Positions 1 through 10,892 of a stretch of DNA of 64,000 nt are shown here, in pieces. The notes beneath the pieces are model-generated. The model had not been told where the DNA came from. It saw only the letters and a list, made by a program, of their open reading frames with translations, and did no database searches. Both the position numbers and the translations under genes were made by a program. This stretch comes from Methylomonas fluvii. Its GTDB lineage: Bacteria; Pseudomonadota; Gammaproteobacteria; Methylococcales; Methylomonadaceae. The stretch is taken from positions 1,302,001 through 1,366,000 of the forward strand of contig NZ_JACXST010000003.1 of NCBI RefSeq assembly GCF_014850975.1, in the 5' to 3' direction. Every line of letters starts with the position of its first letter. Position 1 is the stretch's first letter.

Positions 1-185
1 GTTGCGCCTTTTAACGCCTCGCGGACTGCCTGCCGGGAATTATGCGGATGTGTATCGGACGATTTCATTCGGAGCCTCGGCAAACCCAATTTAGTAAAAA
101 CAGCAGTGAACGGGAATATACCAACAATTCAGCGGAAGGCCAGGTGCATGCCTGATAGCCAGAGCGGCTACATTTACAGACGGGG

Positions 186-2841
186 TTAACACTTGGGCAA
201 ACGCCGGTTCCAGGCCATAAACTCCTCTATCGGCACCGGCTTACTGAACAAAAACCCCTGGCAGGCATGGCAGCCGTGCTGTTCCAGAAACAAGCGTTGC
301 GCTTCGGTTTCGACGCCTTCGGCAATGACGTCTATCCCCAAATTGTGGGCCATACCGATGATGGTTTGTACGATCACCGCATCGCTGGTTTTGACACCAA
401 TGTTATGCACAAAGGAGCGGTCAATTTTTAGCTGGTCGAACGGCAACTGCGTCAGATAGGAAAACGACGAGTATCCGGTCCCGAAGTCGTCCAACGAAAA
501 GCGCACGCCCATCTCTCGGAGTGCGTGCATTTTCAAGATCGTGTCGTTGATATTCTCAAGTACCAGACTTTCGGTCAGCTCCAGTTCCAGCAAGTCCGGT
601 TGAACGCCATGGCTATCCAACACCCGTCGCACCTGCTCGACAAAATCCGCCGCTCTAAACTGGCGCGCACTGACATTAACGGCCAGCCGAAACTGCCGTG
701 AATGCGCATGTCCCTCCCACTGCTTCAGTTGCGTGCAGGCGGCTTCCAATACGCACTGGCCAATCGGCAAAATCAGACTGGTTTTTCCGCCAAGGCAATA
801 AACTCCAACGGCGACACCAAGCCGCGTTGCGGATGCTGCCAACGCAACAGCGCCTCGGCGCCCACCACCTCATGGTTTCGATAAATCTGCGGTTGAAAAT
901 ACAGCCTGAACTGCTGATGAGCCAGAGCAAGAGCAAATCTTTTTCCAAATCGGCACGGGCAGTGGCCAGCGCCTGCATGCTCGGATCGAAGAAGCGCACG
1001 GTATTGCGCCCGGCTATTTTAGCTTGATACATGGCAAGATCTGCGTGCCGCAATAGCTCTTCTGCAAGTTCATGATCGCGGTACAAGCGAATGCCGATAC
1101 TGGCCGAACAATGGAACTCATAACCGTTTACGCCGTAGGGACGCGCCAACGCGTCCAGCAATTTTTCGCCGACTTGCTTGGTTTGCATCGCGGCAAGCTC
1201 GACATCGGCGCTCAAATCTGAGAGCAACACCAAAAACTCATCACCACCCAGGCGGCCGACGATGTCGCATTCGCGCACGCTAGTGCGTAAACGCCGCGCC
1301 ACTTCGACCAATAACTGGTCACCGGCATCATGGCCGCGTGTGTCGTTAAGCGTCTTGAAATTATCCAGGTCCAAGAACAGGATGGCGCCATACAAGCCGT
1401 TGCGGGCGCCGGCGACCGACTCCTGGCCCAAACGATCTTGCAGCAAACGCCGGTTAGGCAAATGGGTTAAAGGATCGTAATACGCCAAACGGTGGATTTC
1501 CGCCACCGCATCCTTGTTCTCGGTAATATCCGAAAATGTACCGACGTAATGGGTAATGCGGCCATCGGGTGCGACTACGGCGGCAATGGTCAGCCATTGG
1601 GCAACAATCAGGCCATTCTTATGCCGATTCCAGATTTCACCTTGCCAGTGGCTGGTTTCCTGTAATGAAGTCCAAATGGCGGTAAAAAATCCCTTGTCGT
1701 GCCGACCGGAGTCAAGTATGTGCGGCGTTTGCCCCAACACTTCTTCCGCTTCGTAGCCGGTCAGCGCGGTAAAAGCCCGATTCACTCGCAGGATCACCGC
1801 ATCCGGAGAGGTGACGATCATCGCCGCCTGCGATTCGAAGGTGATGGCGCTGATACGCAGCATTTCTTCCACCTGCTTACGCTCGCTGATGTCCCGAATA
1901 ATCGCAATACCTCCCACAATTTTGCCGGCGCCATCGCGCGACGGCGCGCAGGTCATGTCTATCACTATACCCGCGGCATCCAGCGCCGGCCTGAAATCGC
2001 CTTCATAACTCACCTTTTCACCGTTCAACGCCTGATGCAAAGCGGCGAGTATTGAATCGTCTTTAAAACCCTTAATATCCAATCCGACGACGTTATCGAC
2101 GGTATTCTGCAAAATAGCGGCAAACGGTTCGTTACAGTAAGTAACGATCAGATCGGTGTCGTAATGAAAAATACCGATGGGCGAATGTTTCAGCAACAAG
2201 CGATAACGCTGCTCGCTGATACGCATAGCCTCTTCCCTTTCCGCGGCGTCGAGATGCAAGACAATATTCTCGGTGATGCTTCGATTGATGCGACGCAAGC
2301 TGATCACCATGAAGCACAGGTATAAAAACCCTGCCACGCTCATCGCCACAAACAATCCATTGCCGGAGATGAACAAGCGCACGATGATGGGCAGCAGCGA
2401 GCTCAAAGAAAATAGCACCGCGCTGAGCAGATCGGCGGAAAAGGCCACCACGCCGCCGGCAGACAAGCCTGCCAGCATGAAAACCAAAAAGAGCTGATGT
2501 TGCGAACTGTTGACAGGGAACATCAGAAAACCGGCCGCTCCCCACACCAAGCCCACGGCCAACACCCCAAGCCGAAACCTTTTCAACCAGAACCGAGTGC
2601 TTTCGCCCACTTCCGGTACGGCGGATCGATAAGCCTTGACCAGCAAAGTGCGGGAAACCGCCACCAACACGATCAGCGTCAACCAACTGAGAACCACGGG
2701 GGCCGCAATCATGTCGCGCTGCATATACGCCAGAATCGCCGTCAGCAGGGTACTGCTGATCAATGACACATTGCTTGCCGCAAACAGTTGCCGAAGCTGT
2801 GCCGCTTGAATTGCTGCTTGTTTGTTCGGATTACTGATCAC
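186..2841 (-). pseudogene. Membrane PAS-GGDEF-EAL c-di-GMP protein, frameshifted twice
   Basis: The intact 5' part starts at 2841. It has a hydrophobic N-terminus with about six membrane segments (residues 25-185), two PAS domains (about 205-450) and a GGDEF domain with an intact RLGGDEF active site. A RECD inhibitory site lies five residues before it. Just after GGDEF the frame breaks near 925: the minus-strand bases coding D-L-L-L lack one base needed to continue into A-L-A-H-Q-Q-F. A second base is missing in an A5 run near 783-787, before T-S-L-I-L-P-I-G. The rest of the EAL domain (LTESL, DDFGTGYSS, AEGVET) then reads in a third frame to the stop at 186-188. The reconstructed product would be a bifunctional diguanylate cyclase/phosphodiesterase. 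As written only the cyclase half could be made. The indels may be real mutations or sequencing errors. Confidence 0.85.
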
Positions 2842-3308
2842 GTATGATTTAGCGGCCGGCTACTAACTAACGACTGAATTAGGTTTGAAACGACTAGCGA
2901 AGCACTCTGGATTGTACGCTAACCGGACTAACAGGCAATGCTGTTTTTCGGCTGGCTGCTTTAACGGCGATATAGTCATCGCCGTTAAAATTTTGGTTTT
3001 TGTGATGCCCTCTCCCCGACCCTTTCCCGGCGATTACGGGAACGAATATTCCGAAATTTGTAATGCCAAAGCTAAAAGCGCAAGGCTCCGGCACATAGAC
3101 TATCGCGCAGTTCGAAAAGGAACGGCAGCGATTGAATGCGTTGCTCTTCGCAGCACGAAAGAAGCAATATACGCCATCAACTATTTCACCCGGACTATTG
3201 AAACTTCCTAAACCGCACCCAACTGTTAAGGAAACTTTGCAGCCATTTTGCAGTCTTTGCCCATGCCGGCCTTTAGCCGGGTTATATCTTCACGATAGGA
3301 GTTATTGA
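2842..3308. other. Intergenic region with one hairpin
   Basis: No convincing gene is seen. A perfect 11-bp inverted repeat (TTAACGGCGAT at 2961-2971, ATCGCCGTTAA at 2978-2988) is followed by AAAATTTT and could act as a terminator. The AGGAG ribosome-binding site of the next gene lies at the right edge. A 108-codon open frame here lacks a ribosome-binding site and any recognisable composition. Confidence 0.5.
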
Positions 3309-3959
3309 ATGAATTCACAGGAACGCAACCAGCTCAGCCAGTTTCTGAATCAACTGAACGACGTAAAGCTCACGCAAAAAGATGCCGAAGCCGAAGCGTT
3401 GATTAGAGATGAGGTTGCCAAACAACCCGATGCCGCGTATCTGCTGGTGCAACGCGCCTTGTTGCAGGATCAAGCTTTGACTGCGGCTAAAGCGCAAATC
3501 GCCGAGTTGCAAAATCAATTGCAAGCCGGTGCAAGCCCACAACGTGGTGGATTTCTCGGTAACGATCCCTGGGCTCAACCTGCCAACAATAGCGGAGCGG
3601 TGCCCGGTGCCGGTAATTATCAAATGCAACGCGGCGCCGCTTCGGCGCAAGCGCCCGGCTTTTTCGGTGGTGGCGCCGGTGGCAGTTTTTTGGGCAACGT
3701 CGCGACCACGGCAGCGGGTGTCGTCGCCGGTTCGTTTTTATTCCAAGGCATTGAAAGTCTGATGGGGCATCACGGCTCCAGCGCCTGGGGCCAGCAAGCA
3801 ATGGGCGAACACAGCGGCGCTCAGGAACAAACCGTGGTCAACAACTATTACGGCGACGACGCCATCCAGCAAGCCAATTTGGAGAATAGTGACGATTTTT
3901 CACTTAGCGACGCAGACTACAGCGTGCCGGACGACAGCGACAATTCCGACTGGATTTAA
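3309..3959 (+). CDS. DUF2076 family protein
   Basis: This 216-aa protein matches the DUF2076 pattern. It has a helical, Gln/Ala-rich N-terminus (residues 1-75: NSQERNQLSQFL, then a coiled coil AKAQIAELQNQLQ). A Gly-rich stretch follows (about 75-120), then a short hydrophobic segment (FLGNVATTAAGVVAGSFLF, about 127-147) and an acidic Asp/Ser-rich tail. The family function is not established. The start is supported by AGGAG seven bases upstream. A strong Rho-independent terminator follows, so it is probably monocistronic. There is no Sec signal. Confidence 0.8.
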   Translation: MNSQERNQLSQFLNQLNDVKLTQKDAEAEALIRDEVAKQPDAAYLLVQRALLQDQALTAAKAQIAELQNQLQAGASPQRGGFLGNDPWAQPANNSGAVPGAGNYQMQRGAASAQAPGFFGGGAGGSFLGNVATTAAGVVAGSFLFQGIESLMGHHGSSAWGQQAMGEHSGAQEQTVVNNYYGDDAIQQANLENSDDFSLSDADYSVPDDSDNSDWI

Positions 3960-3987
3960 TTTAATTCACCTTGAGTTCTCCCTCTCA

Positions 3988-4014
3988 GGGCAGTCTTTGG
4001 ACTGCCCTTTTTTT
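3988..4014 (+). terminator. Rho-independent terminator
   Basis: The stem GGGCAGT/ACTGCCC with a short loop is followed by seven T residues, 29 bp after the DUF2076 stop codon. Confidence 0.9.
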
Positions 4015-4086
4015 AACTTTTCCTGTGAGAGACCCGGGTGCCACTTGGCACAAACTGACGTGTTTGCGGGTTGAAACTAGCCTGTT

Positions 4087-4195
4087 ATTAACCCGGCGCT
4101 TAAATACCGTTCGCCCCGTCGAAGAGCGCACTAGCCAGGGCTTCGACGGCCTCAGCCTGAACGGCATACTGCTGATAAATAGGGCCGGGTATAAA
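4087..4195. repeat. Dispersed ~105-bp intergenic element, copy 1
   Basis: The element begins ATTAACCCGGCGC and ends GGGCCGGGTATAAAT. Its interior holds inverted CGTTCGCCCCGTCGAAG and CTTCGACGGCCTCAGCC halves and ends in ACGGCATAC. The same plan recurs at several other intergenic sites in this window. Confidence 0.8.
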
Positions 4196-4217
4196 TTGAC
4201 GATGAAAGGCGTTTTGC

Positions 4218-4264
4218 GCAAGGCACCCAACTTAACCCAATCTCGGCCAAATTGGGTGCCTTGC
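4218..4264 (-). terminator. Long hairpin downstream of katG
   Basis: A perfect 13-bp inverted repeat (GCAAGGCACCCAA at 4218-4230, TTGGGTGCCTTGC at 4252-4264) lies ten bases after the katG stop on the minus strand. It probably ends the katG transcript, although there is no clean T run. Confidence 0.6.
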
Positions 4265-4273
4265 AAGCCAAGC

Positions 4274-6553
<2,280 letters not shown>

Positions 6554-6780
6554 TTAAAGACCGCAAGGGATTAACTGTAGCGGCATTTAGTTGCATCGGC
6601 ACCCTGTCCCTTCAGAAAAAACGGGATCGGTGGACATATTCAACGGGAGATTGCCCGCAAACTGAAATTGATTTCCTCGATGGGCCGATAGGCCAAGTCA
6701 ATAATAGGCGCTTCCGAGCTGGTATGATTCCGGTTCGGGTGCGATTTCGGAACACTTAACTCAACAGCGGATAACAGTCG

Positions 6781-7656
6781 ATGAACTTGCGGGATTTAAG
6801 CTATCTAGTGGCCGTAGCGGAATTGAAAAACTTCAGCCAAGCGGCTGAGCATTGTTCGATTAGTCAGCCTACGTTGAGCACGCAGATCAAGAAACTCGAG
6901 GATTATTTAGGCGTGGATTTGTTCCTGCGCGAAAAAAATGCGGTGGAAACCACCGAAACTTGTCGGGAAATTTTACCGATCGCCCGCCGCATACTGGACG
7001 ATGCGCGCTCCATTCGCCAAATCGCCGCCCACGCCAGTGACCGGCATCGCAACATGCTGTCGTTGGGCGCATTTCCTTCGCTGGCAAGTTACGTGTTGCC
7101 GGAATATGTCTTTCGCATCAAGCAACATTACCCAGAGCTGAAACTCCAACTGGTCGAGGAAAAAACCAACGCTCTCATAGCTTTACTGCTCGACAAAAAG
7201 CTGGATGCGGCCTTGCTGGCCTTACCTGTCGAACAGGCGAACCTGGAATCGCGAACCTTGTTCGAAGACCCTTTCACCCTGGCGGTATGCGCCGACCATC
7301 CCCTTGCTGAGCAGGCGGAAATTGACCTGAACACGGTGGCCAAAGAAAATCTACTGTTGTTGGATGAGGGTCATTGTTTACGGGATCAGGCGCTAAAATT
7401 ATGCCATCCGTCCCGCTTTGTGGAGCACGACTTCCGGGCATCCAGCCTGGAAACCTTGCGTTTCATGGTCAAAAACGGCGTCGGTGTGACGCTGATGCCT
7501 TCGGTCGCCGTGCAGCCGGATGATAATGACATTCGTTATATCAAAATCCGTCAACGGCCCAGCCGGCAAATCGCCCTGGTCTGGATCAAGAATCATCCCC
7601 GTAGCGAACTACTGGAAACGCTGGCCGGACTGCTGGCTTATAAACCGCTGCCCTAA
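6781..7656 (+). CDS. oxyR: Peroxide-sensing LysR regulator OxyR
   Basis: This 291-aa LysR-type regulator has an N-terminal winged helix-turn-helix (residues 1-60: NLRDLSYLVAVAELKNFSQA, SQPTLSTQIKKLE) and a C-terminal sensor domain. The redox pair C199 and C208 (EGHCLRDQALKLCH) sits at the canonical OxyR positions, where it forms an intramolecular disulfide on peroxide exposure. It is encoded divergently from katG across a 284-bp intergenic region, the usual arrangement for OxyR control of a catalase gene. Start is the ATG at 6781; no strong ribosome-binding site is visible. Confidence 0.95.
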   Translation: MNLRDLSYLVAVAELKNFSQAAEHCSISQPTLSTQIKKLEDYLGVDLFLREKNAVETTETCREILPIARRILDDARSIRQIAAHASDRHRNMLSLGAFPSLASYVLPEYVFRIKQHYPELKLQLVEEKTNALIALLLDKKLDAALLALPVEQANLESRTLFEDPFTLAVCADHPLAEQAEIDLNTVAKENLLLLDEGHCLRDQALKLCHPSRFVEHDFRASSLETLRFMVKNGVGVTLMPSVAVQPDDNDIRYIKIRQRPSRQIALVWIKNHPRSELLETLAGLLAYKPLP

Positions 7657-7664
7657 AGCTAAAT

Positions 7665-7770
7665 ATTAAACCGGCCGTTGAATACAGCTGACCCTGTAGA
7701 GAAGGGTACACCCGCTTGGGCTTCGACGAGCCCGAACGGCATACCCGCAATAAATAGGGTCGGGTTAATA
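7665..7770. repeat. Dispersed ~105-bp intergenic element, copy 2
   Basis: The ends are ATTAAACCGGCC and GTCGGGTTAATA. The interior has CCCTGTAGAGAAGGG and CTTCGACGAGCCCGAACGG, followed by CATACCCGCAATAAATAGGG. It lies directly after oxyR. Confidence 0.85.
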
Positions 7771-7957
7771 AAAACGGAATCCACGCTATCAGCCGGACGC
7801 AAGGTGGCGACTTGCGCTGCCATTTGCAGCCGTATTCTCAAATCATTTACCGCAAACAAAACACTTCTATCGCATTCCGCATAGCATTGGCCCTGCCTAT
7901 CGCTTCCTGACAAATTCCCAAACCACTAACAGCAAAATACTTTTGCTTGACAAGAAG

Positions 7958-7974
7958 ATGATAATCATTATCAT
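7958..7974 (+). promoter_or_regulatory. Fur box upstream of the iron/heme block
   Basis: ATGATAATCATTATCAT contains a perfect GATAAT-N-ATTATC (6-1-6) Fur operator. It lies about 110 bp before the first gene of the 8.1-14.4 kb iron block, which it probably represses when iron is sufficient. Confidence 0.85.
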
Positions 7975-8082
7975 TTGTATCCGACAGTCTTCTCTCGTGC
8001 TGTCATTGCCGCACCTGCACAGCCTCCTAAGTTATCCAGTGTGCGGCAATTTATTTTCTAACTTATGCAACCCGAGGTCATC

Positions 8083-8364
8083 ATGTTCGAAGACAACTCT
8101 ATCGGCGCGCCGAAAAGCCGCGATGTGGCGCAAATTCATGCCGCGACCTGCGTGTTAATGACCCAATTCATCAACGGCCATCACAACCCCAAGCTTGCAC
8201 ATCTGATCGTACAGCAATTGGGCCGGTTACTGAGCCATCCGGAACTGGAACACAGTGCTTCCAGCCGGGACATGTATCTGCAATTGCTGGAACACTGGCA
8301 AACAGTCACCAACCTGTTGTTAGAGCGAAAAACAGCTCGCCAGCAGCCGGTAGCGGCGCATTGA
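8083..8364 (+). CDS. Small Fur-regulated protein of unknown function
   Basis: I do not recognise this 93-aa soluble protein (MFEDNSIGAPKSRDVAQIH...). It is mostly helical and contains HHNPKLAHLIVQQLGRLLSHPEL. GAGGT five bases before the ATG at 8083 favours this start over the in-frame ATG 18 bases upstream. It is the first gene after a Fur box and directly precedes hemP, so a role in iron or heme homeostasis is inferred from context only. Confidence 0.65.
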   Translation: MFEDNSIGAPKSRDVAQIHAATCVLMTQFINGHHNPKLAHLIVQQLGRLLSHPELEHSASSRDMYLQLLEHWQTVTNLLLERKTARQQPVAAH

Positions 8365-8401
8365 GCGGGTTTGGCATTTATTCGTCATCATTTTTAGTCT
8401 T

Positions 8402-8593
8402 ATGAAAAATCCGTCTAACCCAATGCGACTTGACCCGTTAACCGCCGACACGCCACCGGAAATACCACAAGCCAGGCAGCGCCTTAATAGCCGTTTATTG
8501 TTCGGCACCCAAAACGAAATTGTCATCGAACACCAGGGTGACGAATATCGCTTACGCATTACCAGTAACGGCAAATTAATTTTGACCAAATAA
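8402..8593 (+). CDS. hemP: Hemin uptake protein HemP family
   Basis: This 63-aa protein has the HemP signature in its C-terminal half: RLNSRLLFG, then EIVIEHQGDEYRLRIT, ending in SNGKLILTK. HemP proteins are short, Fur-regulated and found in heme-uptake loci; in some bacteria they activate transcription of heme receptor genes. Here it sits between a Fur-boxed small gene and tonB. Confidence 0.9.
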   Translation: MKNPSNPMRLDPLTADTPPEIPQARQRLNSRLLFGTQNEIVIEHQGDEYRLRITSNGKLILTK

Positions 8594-8615
8594 ACTGCAA
8601 CACCCGACAACACTA

Positions 8616-8642
8616 GCCAGCCAACCTCAGGGTAGCCAGCCA
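8616..8642 (+). promoter_or_regulatory. Doubled GCC/AGCC motif before tonB
   Basis: GCCAGCCAA and, 8 bases on, GTAGCCAGCC resemble the doubled GCC-N4-AGCC motif found upstream of receptor genes in this window. This is the weakest copy and its function is unknown. Confidence 0.35.
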
Positions 8643-8675
8643 ATCGTTTTCAGATCCGTTAATCGAGAGGCCTGT

Positions 8676-9461
8676 ATGTTACCGACCGCCAGTTTTCGCC
8701 AGCTTGCTTGCCTGGCCCCCATGCGCCTCGTAGCCAGCGAAGGGCCGTATAAATCGATAGCCACAATACAAAAAGCCGAATATAACGAACGCGGCCTGGG
8801 CTTTCTCATCGCCCTTGGCCTACATTTAGCCTGGTTCGGCCTCATGCCGAACAGCGAGAAACCGCAGCCTATTACTCCGCCGCAACCTATCATGGTGCAG
8901 TGGCTAGGCGACACCCAAACGCAACAGGCACCGGCCAAACCACCGGTACAACAAGCCCAGCCAACCCCGGAAAAAACCGTCAGTAAACCCAAAACGCCGC
9001 CCAAACCGGTTAAAAAACCCAATCTCGTCTCGACCGCCAGTCACGCACCGGCAGCAATGGCAGCCCCCGAACCGACGCCGGAACCGCCTCGATCAGAACC
9101 CGCGCCAACAGCCGCAACGTCCGCACCAGCCCCGGCACCCAGTTCGGCCAGCACCAGCGAAACCGCATCGGCGCCGATGACTTTGCCCAACCTGAACGCC
9201 GACTACTTGAACAACCCGGCCCCGGCTTATCCCAGCGCATCGCGGCAACTCGGCGAACAAGGCAAGGTATTGCTGCGGGTATTGGTCAATACCGACGGCG
9301 CGGTCGAGCAAGTCACGCTGCGTAAGTCCAGCGGCCACGAACGCCTGGATCAAGCCGCCCAGGAAACCGTCCAAAAATGGCGTTTCGTCCCCGCTCGCCG
9401 CGGCGACCAGGTGGTTTCCGCCTGGGTCGTGGTTCCCGTTTCATTCTCTCTCGAAGGATAA
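8676..9461 (+). CDS. tonB: Energy transducer TonB
   Basis: This 261-aa protein spans the periplasm and passes proton-motive energy to outer-membrane receptors. A single membrane helix lies near residues 42-58 (GLGFLIALGLHLAWFGLMP). A Pro/Ala/Lys-rich periplasmic linker follows (about 65-165), then a TonB C-terminal domain with the YP motif (PAPAYPSASRQLGEQGKVLLRV) and KWRFVPAR. The roughly 40 residues before the helix are longer than usual, so a later start is possible. exbB follows after 3 bases. Confidence 0.93.
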   Translation: MLPTASFRQLACLAPMRLVASEGPYKSIATIQKAEYNERGLGFLIALGLHLAWFGLMPNSEKPQPITPPQPIMVQWLGDTQTQQAPAKPPVQQAQPTPEKTVSKPKTPPKPVKKPNLVSTASHAPAAMAAPEPTPEPPRSEPAPTAATSAPAPAPSSASTSETASAPMTLPNLNADYLNNPAPAYPSASRQLGEQGKVLLRVLVNTDGAVEQVTLRKSSGHERLDQAAQETVQKWRFVPARRGDQVVSAWVVVPVSFSLEG

Positions 9462-9464
9462 ATC

Positions 9465-10205
9465 ATGGCACTCAATCAAAGTCTCGACCATTTCCTGGCG
9501 CAAACCGACAGTGTCGGCGCCTTCCTGTTCAGCTTGCTAATCATCATGTCGGTCGCCAGCTGGTATTTCATCGTCGTCAAAGCCTGGCACGCCATCCAGG
9601 TCCGCCGCCGCGCCGAATTGTTTTTACAGAAATTCTGGACCAGCGAGACGCTAAGCGACGTAGCCGGCCACTTGCCCGACGGCGCCCAAACCGACCCGTT
9701 TTCCAATCTGACCCGCCACGCGCTGGCCGCCTCGCAACATCATGCCCGCCACGGCAGCCACGGTTTGCAACAGGCCGGCTCGACGGCGGAATTCCTCACC
9801 CGCTCGATGCGCCGGGTTATCGACGAGGAAACCGCGCAGCTGGAATGGGGCTTAACCGCGTTGGCCTCCATCGCCAGCACCGCACCGTTTATCGGTTTGT
9901 TCGGTACGGTCTGGGGTGTTTACCATGCCCTGGTCAACATCGGCCAAGGCGGACTAGGTGGTTTAGACCAAATCGCCGGTCCGGTCGGCGAGGCGCTAAT
10001 CATGACCGGCTTAGGTTTGGCAGTCGCGATCCCAGCGGTGTTGGCTTATAACGATTGCGTGCGCAGCAATCGCTTGTTGCTGGCGCGCTTGGACGGCTTC
10101 GCCCACGATTTGTTTGCGTTCCTGACCACCGGCGCCACCATCGCCAGCGATCCGTCCGCCGCTATTGCCGGCGTCGAACTGGCCTTCGCCACCGGAGAAC
10201 ACTAA
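9465..10205 (+). CDS. exbB: TonB-system proton channel subunit ExbB
   Basis: This 246-aa MotA/TolQ/ExbB family inner-membrane protein has three membrane segments (about residues 17-37, 132-155 and 175-195). It carries the conserved ALASIASTAPFIGLFGTVWGV and GEALIMTGLGLAVAIPAVLAYN stretches. With ExbD it forms the proton channel that drives TonB. Its stop overlaps the exbD start by one base (TAATG), which points to translational coupling. Confidence 0.95.
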   Translation: MALNQSLDHFLAQTDSVGAFLFSLLIIMSVASWYFIVVKAWHAIQVRRRAELFLQKFWTSETLSDVAGHLPDGAQTDPFSNLTRHALAASQHHARHGSHGLQQAGSTAEFLTRSMRRVIDEETAQLEWGLTALASIASTAPFIGLFGTVWGVYHALVNIGQGGLGGLDQIAGPVGEALIMTGLGLAVAIPAVLAYNDCVRSNRLLLARLDGFAHDLFAFLTTGATIASDPSAAIAGVELAFATGEH

Positions 10206-10627
10206 TGGCATTCGGCGGCTTCGATCAAAACAAGGGCGGCGGCCACACCGTCGCCGAAATCAACATGATCCCGTTAATCGACGTGATGCTGGTACTGCTG
10301 GTGATCTTCATGATCACCGCGCCGCTGATGACCCATGCGGTGAAAATCGATCTACCCAAAGCCAGCAGCGTGCCACAGCAGCCCAGCGACGACCCGGTAG
10401 CACTGTCGGTGGACGGCGAAGGCCAGTTATTCTGGAACCAGGAGCCAATCGACCGCGCGGTCTTGAATCAACGGCTGGCGGAAATCGCCCAAGCGCCGCA
10501 GCAACCGGAACTGCATATTCGCGCCGATCAAAACGTGCCGTACCACTTCGTCGCCGAAACCCTGGCGGACGCCGCCAAGGCCGGGGTCAGTAAGATCGGT
10601 TTCGTGTCCGAGCCGGAGAAAAAATAG
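10205..10627 (+). CDS. exbD: TonB-system proton channel subunit ExbD
   Basis: This 140-aa ExbD/TolR family protein has a single N-terminal membrane helix (residues 21-43). That helix carries the essential Asp in NMIPLIDVMLVLLVIFMITAP. A periplasmic domain follows (LHIRADQNVPYHFVAETLADAAKAGVSKIGFV). It overlaps exbB by one base and completes tonB-exbB-exbD. The downstream receptor gene is separated by 265 bp containing a long inverted repeat. Confidence 0.95.
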   Translation: MAFGGFDQNKGGGHTVAEINMIPLIDVMLVLLVIFMITAPLMTHAVKIDLPKASSVPQQPSDDPVALSVDGEGQLFWNQEPIDRAVLNQRLAEIAQAPQQPELHIRADQNVPYHFVAETLADAAKAGVSKIGFVSEPEKK

Positions 10628-10689
10628 CGCTTAAAACCCCGGCGCTTTGCCAACTTGTATGACCGGGGTCATAAATACAAAAAAATTCG

Positions 10690-10785
10690 CCGGCTTTGGG
10701 ACGTCTGGCAGATAGGTCAGGCAAGGATGCCGCCTTGTCATGGTAACTAAGTAAAGCCCCTGTCTGCCGGACATCCCAAAACCGG
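10690..10785. repeat. Long imperfect inverted repeat after exbD
   Basis: The left arm CCGGCTTTGGGACGTCTGG plus CAGATAGG pairs with the right arm CCTGTCTG plus CCGGACATCCCAAAACCGG, with few mismatches and about 45 bases between. The shape is MITE-like or a large RNA hairpin between exbD and the receptor gene. Confidence 0.7.
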
Positions 10786-10830
10786 AAACAAAAAACGCTA
10801 CCCGTTTTCCGACGGGTAACGAACAAACCC

Positions 10831-10855
10831 GCCACCCAGCCCCCGCCAGGTAGCC
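10831..10855 (+). promoter_or_regulatory. Doubled GCC-N4-AGCC motif before siderophore receptor
   Basis: GCCACCCAGCC is followed after 3 bases by GCCAGGTAGCC, 37 bp before the receptor ATG. A small hairpin (ACCCGT/ACGGGT, about 10799-10817) lies 12-13 bases upstream. The same layout occurs before other receptor genes here. Confidence 0.5.
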
Positions 10856-10892
10856 ATGACGTTAACGACATTGCTAACCCGACGGAGCACGC

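Noticed and set aside
2885-3211. 108-codon plus-strand open frame
   Set aside because: No ribosome-binding site, no recognisable domain, and it runs through a terminator-like hairpin.
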